Assembly: GCA_033558025.1 (NCBI GenBank)
Contig: JAUCEF010000004.1
Coordinates: 558,001-622,000 of the forward strand
DNA: 64,000 nucleotides
Reading direction: 5' to 3'
From: Phytophthora sp. 'mugwort'
Taxonomy: Eukaryota; Oomycota; Peronosporomycetes; Peronosporales; Peronosporaceae
Shown here: positions 41,092 to 50,554 of the stretch, in pieces
Numbering within the stretch: position 1 is the stretch's first letter
Layout: each line of letters starts with the position of its first letter
Translations under genes and position numbers: made by a program
Notes under the pieces: model-generated
Told to the model about the DNA's origin: nothing
The model's input: the letters and a program-made list of their open reading frames with translations, nothing else
Database searches by the model: none

Positions 41092-43275
41092 TTACATGAG
41101 TTTCATCTTCTGTACGCTCCCGAGCACCATGAACGACGCTCCGACACCAAGTCCTGTCGCTGCCAAGCCGATAGCGAGCGCAATCCAGCCAATCCAAGTG
41201 CCAGGGTCCGGGAACGAGTAGCTGCCGATATCCGTAGCCCAATGCGGCTCGGTCCAGATGGGCATTGACGAGTTCACAACGTCGTAAAGCAGTGCTCTGG
41301 TAGTGCGTTTGATTCCAGGAGAGCTGGCTTCATGATGGAACGCACTCTTTGCAACGCAAACGCCTGGATACACGCACTCCATACCTTTTCCGCCGTCAGT
41401 ACATCCTTGACTCTGTGAACACGAAGCTGCAGCGTCGGCAGTAGCGTTCGATACCATCGCCGAGGCAAGGAAGGCGCGCGTGAAGAACTCGTAGGCATTC
41501 GGGAAGAGACGTACGGCATAGTCCTCGTCCGACCAGGAATCGTTGAACAGCGAGTAGTACGAGCTGTCACTCTTCTTAAGAACAAGCATGGAACGGTCGT
41601 CATCAAGTGGGCCTGGATATAGCGTCGCCGGCACGGAATAGGACGGCCAGGCCGAGTCGGTCAGACTAAGATACTCAATCAGCGTCGTCACCATAAACTG
41701 GGAGTAATTCTTCATGAGGTCACAACTCCAATCCGTGCTAATACACAACAGCATCGACTCGACTAACCACGTGTCCACTTTGATCTTGTCCATCTGCGCA
41801 CTCGTAGCATTACTCGAAGCAAGTGTGAAAATACTTTCTGCCAGTATTTGAGCAGCCTGCACCACAGCGTCCACATCTAAGACCGTAAACTCATCATGAC
41901 GACTGTTATAAGTCCTCTCGGACGTGTAACTGTCGTCATATCCAGCGAGCACAGCACCCACAAGGTTACGCTGACCGTACTCCGCATCATTCACAAACGA
42001 CGTCAGTGGTGTAGGAGGAAGAGAGCCCGTGCTACCCTTACTGACAGCAGAGGCAGCCGAGGGTGCACTTAGAATCGCGTCGAGGAGATCGCTCGAATCC
42101 TTCGCGTGGGGGTTCATATGCACCGTAAAGTTGCCTGACTTGGGCAGAATCCCCACTTGGTCCACAGCAATAGCGTATGAAATATTCGCAAGCTTCAGAG
42201 TAACAAACTCCGTGCTACTCATCATGGGGTACGTGCAGAAGCTGTCGCCCATTGGTGACGACGACTCGTCCACAGGGTACGCGCAAGCTCCTTCCGGGTC
42301 TTGCGTGAACTTCTGGAGGTCCGATAGAAACTTTCTCGATCCGACAAAACCGAATTTCTCAGCCTGAAACGCTGCAAAGACCACTTTTTTGTCGAATGCC
42401 GAGTCTGGCAGACTCTTAAGTGCCTGAGCCGCTGCCAACAGCGCCACAAGGCCCGATGCGCCCGTGTTGGCTCCAGGCGCGAGCACATGTGACACTGAGG
42501 TCGCATCCATACCAGCCATAGCCATCACAATCTCGTCCGAATTGACATTTCCTCTCATGGCCCATGAACTTTGTCCTCCGATGGGGTCGCACTTTGGACT
42601 GCGGTTTCCGTAGATATTGGTAAAGTTCAGGCACATTAACGAGTTCATTTCCTCAGGTCCGAAGTAGTAATTCATGAACGCCTTGTACGTGGCTCCTGCT
42701 CCACCCTTCATGTTGATCTGCGCTCGCTTTGTGAACTCGGCCCCCGTCGTGGCGTTCTCGAGCATGACGACGGGGAAGGGCAGCGACTCAGTCAGCAGTC
42801 CATTGCCTGTCGGATTCCACTTGGTCTTGTCGCTCGTGAACGGATTCAAGGCCCCGTCTACAGTGCCGTCTCCCTGTGGCGTCGAAGCGTCGTAGGATGC
42901 GTTGCTCGACCCCGTTTCCGGGTAGAGGAAGAGGCCTCCGATGCGGTCGATGCCGGTTGAGATGGCGTCGTAGCTCAGTAAGGACTCGCCCATCACCAGT
43001 ACGTACTTGGAGTCGGTGTCCTGCTGGTCGGCTGAGCCTGACACGAAGCGCTGGAGCTCGTCCGAGCTCGTGATCGGGTACAGTGGCGCCATGTCGGAAT
43101 CTGAGAGGCTTCGGCACCCAACGCTGCCCCCAGAGTGGAACAAACGCACGCACTCGCCGCCTGTGGTGACCAGGTGCTCGGGCGCGCCTGCGGTCACGGA
43201 CGAGGCCTCCGAGCCGCAGAGCTGAAGCAGCAGCAAGGCCGCAGGGAGCAGCGACGACAGGGCAGGGAGACGCAT
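41092..43275 (-). CDS. NCSTN: nicastrin, gamma-secretase subunit
   Basis: Single-exon, 727 aa, close to the usual length. Signal peptide at 1-24 (LPALSSLLPAALLLLQLCGS). Luminal ectodomain has CVRLFHSGGSVGCRS, RIGGLFLYPE, PFPVVMLEN, CLNFTNIYGNRSPKCDPIGG and SHVLAPGANTGASGLVALLA, then KKVVFAAFQAEKFGFVGSRK, where GFVGS stands in place of the DYIGS of animals. Many N-x-S/T sites fit glycosylation. Near the C-terminus NSRHDEFTVLD and a single membrane helix at about 690-712 (WIGWIALAIGLAATGLGVG) with a short basic tail. Nicastrin is the substrate-gating subunit of gamma-secretase in ER/Golgi and plasma membrane. It diverges from the Sds3-like gene with 144 bp between starts. Confidence 0.92.
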   Translation of the reverse strand: MRLPALSSLLPAALLLLQLCGSEASSVTAGAPEHLVTTGGECVRLFHSGGSVGCRSLSDSDMAPLYPITSSDELQRFVSGSADQQDTDSKYVLVMGESLLSYDAISTGIDRIGGLFLYPETGSSNASYDASTPQGDGTVDGALNPFTSDKTKWNPTGNGLLTESLPFPVVMLENATTGAEFTKRAQINMKGGAGATYKAFMNYYFGPEEMNSLMCLNFTNIYGNRSPKCDPIGGQSSWAMRGNVNSDEIVMAMAGMDATSVSHVLAPGANTGASGLVALLAAAQALKSLPDSAFDKKVVFAAFQAEKFGFVGSRKFLSDLQKFTQDPEGACAYPVDESSSPMGDSFCTYPMMSSTEFVTLKLANISYAIAVDQVGILPKSGNFTVHMNPHAKDSSDLLDAILSAPSAASAVSKGSTGSLPPTPLTSFVNDAEYGQRNLVGAVLAGYDDSYTSERTYNSRHDEFTVLDVDAVVQAAQILAESIFTLASSNATSAQMDKIKVDTWLVESMLLCISTDWSCDLMKNYSQFMVTTLIEYLSLTDSAWPSYSVPATLYPGPLDDDRSMLVLKKSDSSYYSLFNDSWSDEDYAVRLFPNAYEFFTRAFLASAMVSNATADAAASCSQSQGCTDGGKGMECVYPGVCVAKSAFHHEASSPGIKRTTRALLYDVVNSSMPIWTEPHWATDIGSYSFPDPGTWIGWIALAIGLAATGLGVGASFMVLGSVQKMKLM

Positions 43276-43419
43276 GACCTGACTATGGGAGAACTGAAAC
43301 TGGCTGAAACCTAGTGCTTGGAATAGAATATGTAAGTTATGCGTTAGGATGGGATTGGATACTTACCTGTCGAAATGACTATTTGGAGAATTGGATCGAT
43401 GTTAGGTTAATTTGCAATT

Positions 43420-44466
43420 ATGGCGGGCGGACCCAACGTCCGCGAGCTACTGGAGCTGGAGCGCCAGATCTACCAGGAGAGCATCGACCGCGTGCTGCAG
43501 CAGCAACAACAGCTGAACGATGGTGTGCTGGAGGACTTTGTGCAGCGCTGCAGGCCGTTCAGAGAGCACCGTGAGCGGGAGCTGGAGGTGGCGCAGAACC
43601 AGCTTCAATTCTCGCAGCGAGACGCACGCAGTCTGCTGGAGTTCGACCTGCAGCAGGCCGACGACGTCTTTCGCGCAGAACGAGAGCAACTTAAGTGCAA
43701 GTTGCTGGAAGGTGCGAGGCAGAGGCGCGTTAGGATCGAGAACAGACTCAAGGCGTTGGACGAGACGAAGGAGCTGGACAAGAGCAACTTGACGGTCCAA
43801 GCGAGCATTCGTGGGGTCCAGAAGGAGTGGCGGTTGGAGCCAAAGTTGCTGGAGAAACAGCTTCGACGAGCTCAAAAGAGGACGCGGAAGAACTTCAACT
43901 TCAGACATTTGTCGGATGGGGTGCTGCCGACGCCCGAACGGATCGTAGAGGATGTGACGAATGAGTGTGAGAAGCTGCAGCGGAATCGAGAACAGGAAGC
44001 GACGGCGAGGATGGCGATGGAAGAAGGTGTGGGACCAGATGTGGACGTGACAATCAGTAATGACGAACAGCAATTGAGCACGCGGCGGAAGAGTGAAGAG
44101 GGTGAAATAGCTGATGAAGTGTTTCGTGTGGGAGATGCCGTGGTGCTGACGTCGCGATTGGCGGAGGAAGATTTTCATGGATTCGTAGCGGCTTTTTCAA
44201 GTGACGAGGTGAAGTTGATGTTGGTGTGTGGAACTCACGTACGCGTGGCGATTGCCCGCCTGCGTAGTGGTCAGTGCGTACTGCAAAAGCGGCCCACAGC
44301 TGCCGTATTAATGGAGAAGCAAGAACATGGAGAAGAACTATATGCGAAAATGGTATCTCCACAAGGTGTTGCTGCTAATATTGTTGAATTATTGCGGGAT
44401 CCACCAGATGTGCGACGTCGCGCTGCTGCAGTCATGAGTACGTTGAGATGCCGAACCTACTTGTGA
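43420..44466 (+). CDS. Sds3-like (SUDS3/BRMS1) subunit of a Sin3-HDAC complex
   Basis: Single exon, 348 aa. The first 150 residues are a long coiled coil (ELERQIYQESIDRVLQQQQQ, FREHRERELEVAQNQLQF, RIENRLKALDETKELD). Then comes a basic stretch LEKQLRRAQKRTRKNFNF with RHLSDGVLPTPERIVEDV, which parallels the basic segment and LTDEQI...DL of SUDS3. The C-terminal third (VFRVGDAVVLTSRLAEEDFH, GTHVRVAIARLRSGQCVLQKR) matches the SH3-like end of the family, which normally reads IYLGQLQRGLFVIRRR. Sds3 proteins are scaffolds of the Sin3-histone deacetylase complex in the nucleus. The match is patchy, so the call is good for the family but not for the exact paralogue. Confidence 0.7.
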   Translation: MAGGPNVRELLELERQIYQESIDRVLQQQQQLNDGVLEDFVQRCRPFREHRERELEVAQNQLQFSQRDARSLLEFDLQQADDVFRAEREQLKCKLLEGARQRRVRIENRLKALDETKELDKSNLTVQASIRGVQKEWRLEPKLLEKQLRRAQKRTRKNFNFRHLSDGVLPTPERIVEDVTNECEKLQRNREQEATARMAMEEGVGPDVDVTISNDEQQLSTRRKSEEGEIADEVFRVGDAVVLTSRLAEEDFHGFVAAFSSDEVKLMLVCGTHVRVAIARLRSGQCVLQKRPTAAVLMEKQEHGEELYAKMVSPQGVAANIVELLRDPPDVRRRAAAVMSTLRCRTYL

Positions 44467-44469
44467 GCC

Positions 44470-44950
44470 TTTCGTCGCTCTAACATGTTTTGCTGTGTGT
44501 GCACAGACCGACTCAAGCGAAAGACGACGATCGACATCCGACGTGGATTCTAACTGGAAATATATACAATAAAAATAACAACTGCATTTTTTTCTCGCAA
44601 CAGAGATAATTTTGTTCGCTCTTCTTTATTGACTTGTCTTTTGTGCTGGAGAACAGCGACGACAAGACTGTTGCAATCCTGTCCGTGGACAGGTGTTCCG
44701 AATTAATAATACTACGGGGAATATGTTATAATATTTCCGTGAAATATTTGATTTCGACTACCCAAAAGCTGAAATGTAAAACGTATTTACGAAAATCTGA
44801 AGAATATCTCAAATATCGGTAAGTACAGTTGAGATAAATTCTGTCTGAAATTGTATAACGTACCACAGAAGGCAGCACGCCTTCGTTTGACAGGAGTTCA
44901 TGCATTTTGCTTTCAGTCGAGAGTAACTTGCCTGGTGAAACAAAACTAAC
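44470..44950. other. intergenic, no recognisable gene
   Basis: AT-rich, with ATACAATAAAAATAAC near 44565-44580 as a possible poly(A) signal for the Sds3-like gene. Confidence 0.4.
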
Positions 44951-44954
44951 CCCA

Positions 44955-45386
44955 AAACTCAACGCTAACGTCGCTCCGTCCGTCCGTCCGTCTGTCACGC
45001 CATAACGTAATTTTAGCCGCAATCTCATTGGCTGCCGAGCGCAGCGAAGGCGGCACTCATTCGCTAAAACAACCTTCCGCCGAAGGCGTCCACTAATCGA
45101 AAAAAATATGATTGGCTGAAAATAAAAATATAGTTTTAGCCCGCGTCCTCTGAAATAGAGGCCTTCCGATGCAGGGTATGTGAAATGCCGCTCCCGCTCG
45201 GTCTTGACGGGCTGGGACTGCAGCTGCGCATAGGCAGGTCCACCTGCTGGGACCAAAACTAAACCCACCGTCGCGTACGCGGCGGCACTCGGCCGGCTCC
45301 TGAAAATGGAGGCCGTGCCGCTCCCGCTCGATCTCTTACGGATTGGGACTGCAGCGCATAGGCAGGTCCACCTACTGGGACCAAAA
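44955..45386. repeat. dispersed repeat block with an internal direct repeat
   Basis: The block contains GCATAGGCAGGTCCACCT followed by TGGGACCAAAACT twice (near 45228 and 45355) and GTGCCGCTCCCGCTCG-like words twice (45187 and 45315), giving two units of about 125 bp. It shares 100 bp of sequence in reverse complement with 17445-17545, and a TCCGTCCGTCCGTCTGTC microsatellite near 44980. It abuts the left inverted repeat of the mariner-like element. Confidence 0.6.
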
Positions 45387-46997
45387 CTACACCCTTGCCA
45401 GTCCAATAGGAGACTGTGCCAGAACAATGTGAGATGGTTGAACTATTACCACGTAATATACCCAAGATAGATATATTACGTCATTTATATTACTGGCCCT
45501 GGCGCAAGCGATATTATATTCAGAGCAAGCGAGTTTAACCGTGGCCCCCTCAGTCTCCGATATTTCAACCCCCCGCAACAGTCTATTGCCGCATGCCTCA
45601 AGCTCCAAGCGGCCCCCCATCGACGACCCCGCCTCGGCGAACTGCGACAGAGGAAGAGCGCCAGCGCGTGCTGGACGCGTACGCGGCAGGTGACGACTGG
45701 CTAACGGCGGCGAAGTACAACAACGTATCGCGTGCAGGAGCCTATCGGCTCTGCAAATCGGGAGACTCCAGTCCTCCTCCTCGAGGAGGTGCTCGCGCCA
45801 GCTGCGTCAAGTGCGCAGACGACATGGTGGCGGCGCTGGAGGACTACTTAGAAGAGGAGTGCACGTTGATGCTTGTGCACCTGCAACAGAAGATCATGGA
45901 GCAATTTCACGTCGACGTATCCACGTCTACCATCAGCTCAAAGCTTGTTAGTAAGCTAATTACGCTGAAGCAGGTTTGTACAATAGCTGCATTCGTATAT
46001 TGTTCATTTTTGTATTAACTGTCTTATTGATGTACATGAAGATTCGTAAGGAGCCATCAACGTGCAACAATGAAGTGAATAAAGCCAAGAGGTACACGTT
46101 GCGACTGAGATTGTTCGCCACCAAACCAACGGTGAGTACATTGTGTACTACGACGAGTCCAGCTTCAACCTCTTTTGCATGCGCACGCAAGGAAGAGCCC
46201 CCAAAGGGGGGGGGGGGCTGTCGTGAAGACACCCCCATCGAAAGGTACAGCTACAATGTGCGGTGTCCGTTGAGGACGGGCTCATGCTGCTGCAGCGAGC
46301 ATCATCCGCATGGACGTCAACGCCGAGTTCGTGAATCGCATCTACAATACGGTCAAGGCTTCGGACACGTATCAGGAGTATTTATCGGGTAAGAATGTCG
46401 TCATCGTGCTTGACAACGCCCCTGCCCATAACCAAACTGAGCAGCGGTTGGAGGAGGTTATTGTCGAGAATGGTGACCTAAAACCACTTCCGTTTGGACC
46501 ATCTCGCCGATGCTGAATCCCATTGAAGGTAAGGACTTTGAGGATGCGCAGATACTGGAAGCTTTTTGCTCTAACTGTATCCTGTACATTTGGATTTACA
46601 ACAAAGGGTGTTTTAGCGTTTTCAAGGCTAACATGAAAGCGTACCTGGCGGCGCGCCGACAGCGAAGTTTCTGCAGGGTTTATACCCATGCATGACGGAG
46701 GCGAGAATGTCTTTGCTCAAGGACGCGGCCAACGCTTCAATCGGCTGCATTGATCGTCATTTGGTCGTGTTGATGGCGCTGCATTGCCAGCGTGCAGTCG
46801 CTGATGCGTTGAGGATGGAGGATATGCAGTACGGATCCTATCTATAAGACAACAAACATAGAATCTCGTTTGCCCTGGAGCTCTTCTCGTTTGAGTCGGC
46901 GGCACATAATTTAACTGATGTGTTCTCTGCCCAAAATACTGAAGTCGTAAATAATCTTAGTTTGCTTTCGTCTCGTATTGGACTGGCAAAGGTGTAG
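45387..46997 (+). mobile_element. mariner-like DNA transposon, broken
   Basis: Inverted repeats of 28 bp bound it: CTACACCCTTGCCAGTCCAA.. at 45387-45414 and its complement at 46970-46997 with two mismatches. Inside, the transposase pieces lie on the plus strand. The outer flanks hold further repeat sequence, so the true ends could lie farther out. Frameshifts show that it is not autonomous. Confidence 0.65.
45593..46700 (+). pseudogene. Tc1/mariner-type transposase, frameshifted
   Basis: The first frame (45593-45970) carries an N-terminal DNA-binding part: TATEEERQRVLDAYAAGDDW, AAKYNNVSRAGAYRLCKSG and LVHLQQKIMEQFHVDVSTST. After shifts, VRKEPSTCNNEVNKAK (46045) and YIVYYDESSFNLFCMRTQGR (first catalytic Asp, near 46140) follow. 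An 11-base G run at about 46206 breaks the frame next. The second catalytic block VVIVLDNAPAHNQTEQRLEE and the LNPIEG block with the Glu lie at 46390-46530. C-terminal KANMKAYLAARRQ ends near 46660. Typical DDE order, broken by at least four shifts. Confidence 0.7.
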
Positions 46998-47121
46998 ACC
47001 CACAGTCGCGTAGCGGCGCCTCTCGGCTAGTTATACATAAAGCAGACGTCTGTTTTGCAAAATTATAGTTTTGGTTTAGTATCAGCCCTTATCGACTTGC
47101 AAAATTACTGAAAAGGACAAT

Positions 47122-47190
47122 ATTAATTGCTTTGCTTACTGGCTGTGATATGGCAACACCATATCACAGCCAGTAAGCAAAGCAATTAAT
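47122..47190. repeat. perfect fold-back palindrome, 32-nt arms, 5-nt loop
   Basis: Arms 47122-47153 and 47159-47190 are exact reverse complements (core TTTGCTTACTGGCTGTGATA) with the loop CAACA. It lies between two transposons. It is the most perfect palindrome in the window. Confidence 0.92.
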
Positions 47191-47199
47191 GAGGTGTTC

Positions 47200-47766
47200 G
47201 ACTTGATAACGCTTCTCTTTCATGTGTCGGGCATCGGCAGTGGACTGCAAAGGAGGATCCCACGAGTGTCGATATAATGTGGACGAATGGTGACTCCGAA
47301 GACCCCCACGCTGACAGATTCCTGCTTCATGGCATATCGAGCCGCCTCTCACCGCACTGGTCCAATGACTGGACGGCGTTTTACATAGCTCCACATATTA
47401 TCTGGATGTTGTCATTTGACGCAAAGTTCAGGTTACAAGTCGAGCAGCACGCGAATAGGCAAGCCGTTCCACCCGTCCAGCAGGTTGCAATCTCGTGAAC
47501 GCAATTTCGATGGCGCCGTGACGCGTCGTTGAAGAGGAAACTCGCACTTGAAGGTTTCATGTATCTCGTGTGTGGCAAACAGAAAATGTGATCGCGCTCA
47601 GCGTTCATCGCACCGAACGGCAACGGCAGCGCATTGTAATAAGCCCAGTCTGCCAGTCCGTCGATTAGAGAACCGCGAAGGGGTCCGTTCATGCTGCTGC
47701 CGCCAGGGGTCTCGCTCTCAGTTAATCAAATCGGCAATGACAGGGCATATCGTGTTTTGCCTTCTA
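47200..47766. other. unassigned sequence left of the Tc1 element
   Basis: A 103-aa minus frame (47381-47692) has several cysteines (CWTGGTACLFACCSTCNLNF) but no domain I recognise; it may be a decayed element into which the Tc1 transposon jumped. The target TA is at 47765-47766. Confidence 0.35.
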
Positions 47767-49291
47767 CAGTGCGCGCCAAAAAATTAGGAACAAACTTTGC
47801 GGCGCGATATCTCGGCTTCCACTGAGCCGTTTGGCTTGCTGTTTAGATATGAGGTCGCTATTAGCAATAAAAAACGTTGGTTTAGGCTAACAACCTGAGT
47901 TTTGTAGTTGGTGATAGGGCTTCTATACAAAAGACCACGATCGACACCGCGTCAGAATAATAAAAACATGGCAGACATACAAAATCCAATATTATTGGAA
48001 TGATGGTCAAAATGGTTTGATGTGAGCTGACGCGTGTCAGTCGAGAATAATGGGGCTCGGCCCCAGCGTGAAAGAGCATGAGCGCGGCCGAATGGAAGGG
48101 CTGCGCGAGGCGGGACTGACGATACGCGAGGTCGCTGACCGTGTGGGCCGCTCGCCCACGTGCGTGTGGAACAACGTGACCAAGAATGAAGGAGAACGAG
48201 AGGTAGAGAAGCGAGGGCGTCCGCTGAGCCTGACTGATCGCGAGCTGCGCGCTGTGGTTCGAGCCGCGGCGACGGGCACATCCTCGGCGGCTACGCTCAA
48301 GGTTGACTACAACTGCTCGTGCTCGGTGCGCACAATCCAGCGCCTGCTCTCCAGCGTCGACTGGCTTGTGTACGCGAAGATGGAGAAGACACTGGACCTC
48401 ACCCCGGCGCACAAGGAGGCACGGCGAACCTGGGCAAAGGAGATGGTGACCAAGCCCAAGATCTGGGAGCGCGTCGTGTTCTCGGATGAGAAAAAGTTCA
48501 ATCTCGACGGCCCCGATGGCTACAAGCACTACTGGCGCGATCTGCGCAAGGCACCGCGCACGTACGTCAATCGCCAGAATGGCGGCGGGTCAGTGATGGT
48601 CTGGGGGGCGTTCTCTTCGGCGGGTAGGTCCTCGCTGGCGATCCTGGTCGGCAAGCAGAAGTCAGAGGACTATGCCTACACCCTATCTGAGTACTTGCTG
48701 CCTTTTGCTCACCTCCATCACGGAGTCGATTTTGTGTTTCAGCAGGACAACGCTCCCATACATTCGTCGGCCATGACGCGCGAGTTCCTTGGCGAAATGG
48801 AGGTCGAGGTCATGGAGTGGCCCGCTCGCTCCCCTGACCTCAACCCAATCGAGAATGTATGGAACGCGTTGTCCTCTGCTGTCTACGCGAATGGCAAGCA
48901 GTATCGCTCAACATCGGACCTGACCCGCGCTGTTCTCGACGCCTGGGAGCGCCTCAGTCCATCGCTCTGTGACGCGCTCCTCACCTCGATGCCGAACCGG
49001 TGCATCGAAGTGATTGAGCGTCGCGGCGGTAAAACGCATTACTAGGTCCGACCATCATTCCAATAATATTGGATTTTGTATGTCTGCCATGTTTTTATTA
49101 TTCTGACGCAGTGTCGATTGTGGTCTTTTGTATAGAAGCCCTATCACCAACTACAAAACTCAGGTTGTTAGCCTAAACCAACGTTATTTATTGCTAATAG
49201 CGACCTCATATCTAAACAGCAAGCCAAACGGCTCAGTGGAAGCCGAGATATCGCGCCGCAAAGTTTGTTCCTAATTTTTTGGCGCGCACTG
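47767..49291 (+). mobile_element. intact Tc1-like transposon with 242-bp inverted repeats
   Basis: The element of 1525 bp starts CAGTGCGCGCC and ends GGCGCGCACTG, flanked by TA at 47765-47766 and 49292-49293, the target duplication expected for Tc1/mariner. The inverted repeats 47767-48008 and 49050-49291 differ at only about three positions by eye. The complete transposase gene fills the interior. Long repeats of this size are of the IR/DR type known from some Tc1 families; whether internal binding repeats exist was not resolved. Near-identity of the repeats and an intact gene suggest a recent insertion. Confidence 0.92.
48050..49045 (+). CDS. Tc1-type DD34E transposase, intact, 331 aa
   Basis: Uninterrupted frame of normal length. 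N-terminal helix-turn-helix region ([20 protein letters not shown], then [10 protein letters not shown]), a linker [15 protein letters not shown] and second helix-turn-helix ([18 protein letters not shown]). The catalytic residues are Asp in [13 protein letters not shown], Asp in [11 protein letters not shown] and Glu in [11 protein letters not shown], with 34 residues between the second and third, giving DD34[16 protein letters not shown] is the usual Gly-rich block. The enzyme cuts at the inverted-repeat ends and inserts at TA. The start lies 42 bp inside the left repeat boundary and no intron is needed. Confidence 0.93.
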   Translation: MGLGPSVKEHERGRMEGLREAGLTIREVADRVGRSPTCVWNNVTKNEGEREVEKRGRPLSLTDRELRAVVRAAATGTSSAATLKVDYNCSCSVRTIQRLLSSVDWLVYAKMEKTLDLTPAHKEARRTWAKEMVTKPKIWERVVFSDEKKFNLDGPDGYKHYWRDLRKAPRTYVNRQNGGGSVMVWGAFSSAGRSSLAILVGKQKSEDYAYTLSEYLLPFAHLHHGVDFVFQQDNAPIHSSAMTREFLGEMEVEVMEWPARSPDLNPIENVWNALSSAVYANGKQYRSTSDLTRAVLDAWERLSPSLCDALLTSMPNRCIEVIERRGGKTHY

Positions 49292-49293
49292 TA

Positions 49294-49680
49294 CTTGTGA
49301 AGTTCCGGACGTATATAAACCTTATATATCCGATCGCTATATTTAGATTCAATTACACAGGGTATACAATGTTAGAGAGACACATGACCACCAGCAAGGT
49401 TTCCTCGTGCCCAGCTGTGCTTCAATCGTGCGTGGCCGCATGGCCAGGCGTGTGCTTGGACACCGAGTCGCGCACGAACGATGGACCAGTTGGCAACTTT
49501 GCACTATTAAGACTCGCTTCACTATACGCCCAGGCGAGAGACAGGAAAGTCGGGAAGAGCGAAAAGGCTGGCCGCTGTGAATTGTGACGAGCTCTTCTCC
49601 CTCCCTTCTCTGGTCTGACCCCCTCGCAATCGCTGGTCTTGACAGTCGAGAACATTCGTTCATCCGAGGAAAAGGCGGTG
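49294..49680. other. intergenic, no recognisable gene
   Basis: GTATATAAACC near 49310 is TATA-like. A 102-aa plus frame has no recognised domain. This is probably the promoter side of the gene at 49682. Confidence 0.4.
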
Positions 49681-49681
49681 A

Positions 49682-50554
49682 ATGTGCGTGTACCTGGCGC
49701 CGCGATGGCGTCGACGCTCATGGCTCATACTGACGACGTTCGTTTTGGTTCTCGCGCTACTGCTGACGGCCGCTGATGGCCATGTGCTGCGTCGTCAGGA
49801 TTCAGGCTCCGGGTCGGCCGTCGGCGAACAGGACGTGGGAGTCGTCACCACGTACACGCAGCAGAGCACCATGGTAGTGGCCACCCAGGACTCGGGCAGC
49901 TACAGCGTCAGCGACGAAAAATCCGTCTCCTTTGACCGCTTGGTGAAGATAACAAACGAGTCGTCGAACGAGTCGGCCTCGATGGACAACGAGATTCAGA
50001 TCCCAGAAACGAAGAGCTCCAATGGCGACGGAAGCTCTGGTGAAAGCAACAGCACGAATACAGGTGATACGAAGCAGGTTGACGGCGACAACCATACGGA
50101 TAGATCATTCAACGATCGATTAAATGATGATAGTGCTGAGAACAACGCAGACAGCAAATCGTCCGTCGACCAGACCATCAGCACGAAGGGAACCACCATC
50201 AAGACAACGACTCTGTCTTCCACCCCAACTTTTGCAACGTCGGCCCAGGCACCACGGCCGCATCCTGGTACATTTGACGCCAGGCCAATGAGCTCGTCAT
50301 CTTCCAGCTCGAGGGAGCAGAGCGTGGAAGGTCAATCATACGAGGAGTCTGGCTCCATCAACAGTGCAAAGACTCTCGAAAACAGGACCAAGTCGGCTTC
50401 TGTAACGACATCCAGCACGTCATTGGACGAAACGCTGGTGGTGGTCATTTTTGCTGTCGTTGGAGCTATCGCTGCGTTGTTAATGGTCGCGTCGCGCAAG
50501 GTGCTGAAGGAGACGGGTGACGACAAGGACCTCGAGGATTCCAGTTTTTTCTAG
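49682..50554 (+). CDS. secreted or type I membrane Ser/Thr-rich protein
   Basis: A 290-aa single-exon protein with an N-terminal hydrophobic leader (WLILTTFVLVLALLLTAADG at about 14-33), a Ser/Thr/Asn/Asp-rich middle of some 215 residues with many N-x-S/T sites, and a C-terminal membrane helix at about 253-273 (TLVVVIFAVVGAIAALLMV), followed by a basic then acidic cytoplasmic tail ending DSSFF. This layout suggests a heavily glycosylated, mucin-like surface protein anchored by its C-terminus. I recognise no family. VLRRQ follows the leader but RxLR is not present. The gene stands 100 bp or more from its neighbours with no sign of an operon-like arrangement. Confidence 0.6.
   Translation: MCVYLAPRWRRRSWLILTTFVLVLALLLTAADGHVLRRQDSGSGSAVGEQDVGVVTTYTQQSTMVVATQDSGSYSVSDEKSVSFDRLVKITNESSNESASMDNEIQIPETKSSNGDGSSGESNSTNTGDTKQVDGDNHTDRSFNDRLNDDSAENNADSKSSVDQTISTKGTTIKTTTLSSTPTFATSAQAPRPHPGTFDARPMSSSSSSSREQSVEGQSYEESGSINSAKTLENRTKSASVTTSSTSLDETLVVVIFAVVGAIAALLMVASRKVLKETGDDKDLEDSSFF

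Noticed and set aside
43447..44178. A 243-aa minus-strand frame opposite the Sds3-like gene
   Set aside because: It is a Leu-rich mirror of the Gln/Glu/Arg-rich coiled coil on the plus strand, with no domain of its own.
49682..50554. RxLR effector call for the Ser/Thr-rich protein
   Set aside because: The residues after the leader are HVLRRQ, not R-x-L-R, there is no EER motif, and a C-terminal membrane helix is not typical of effectors.
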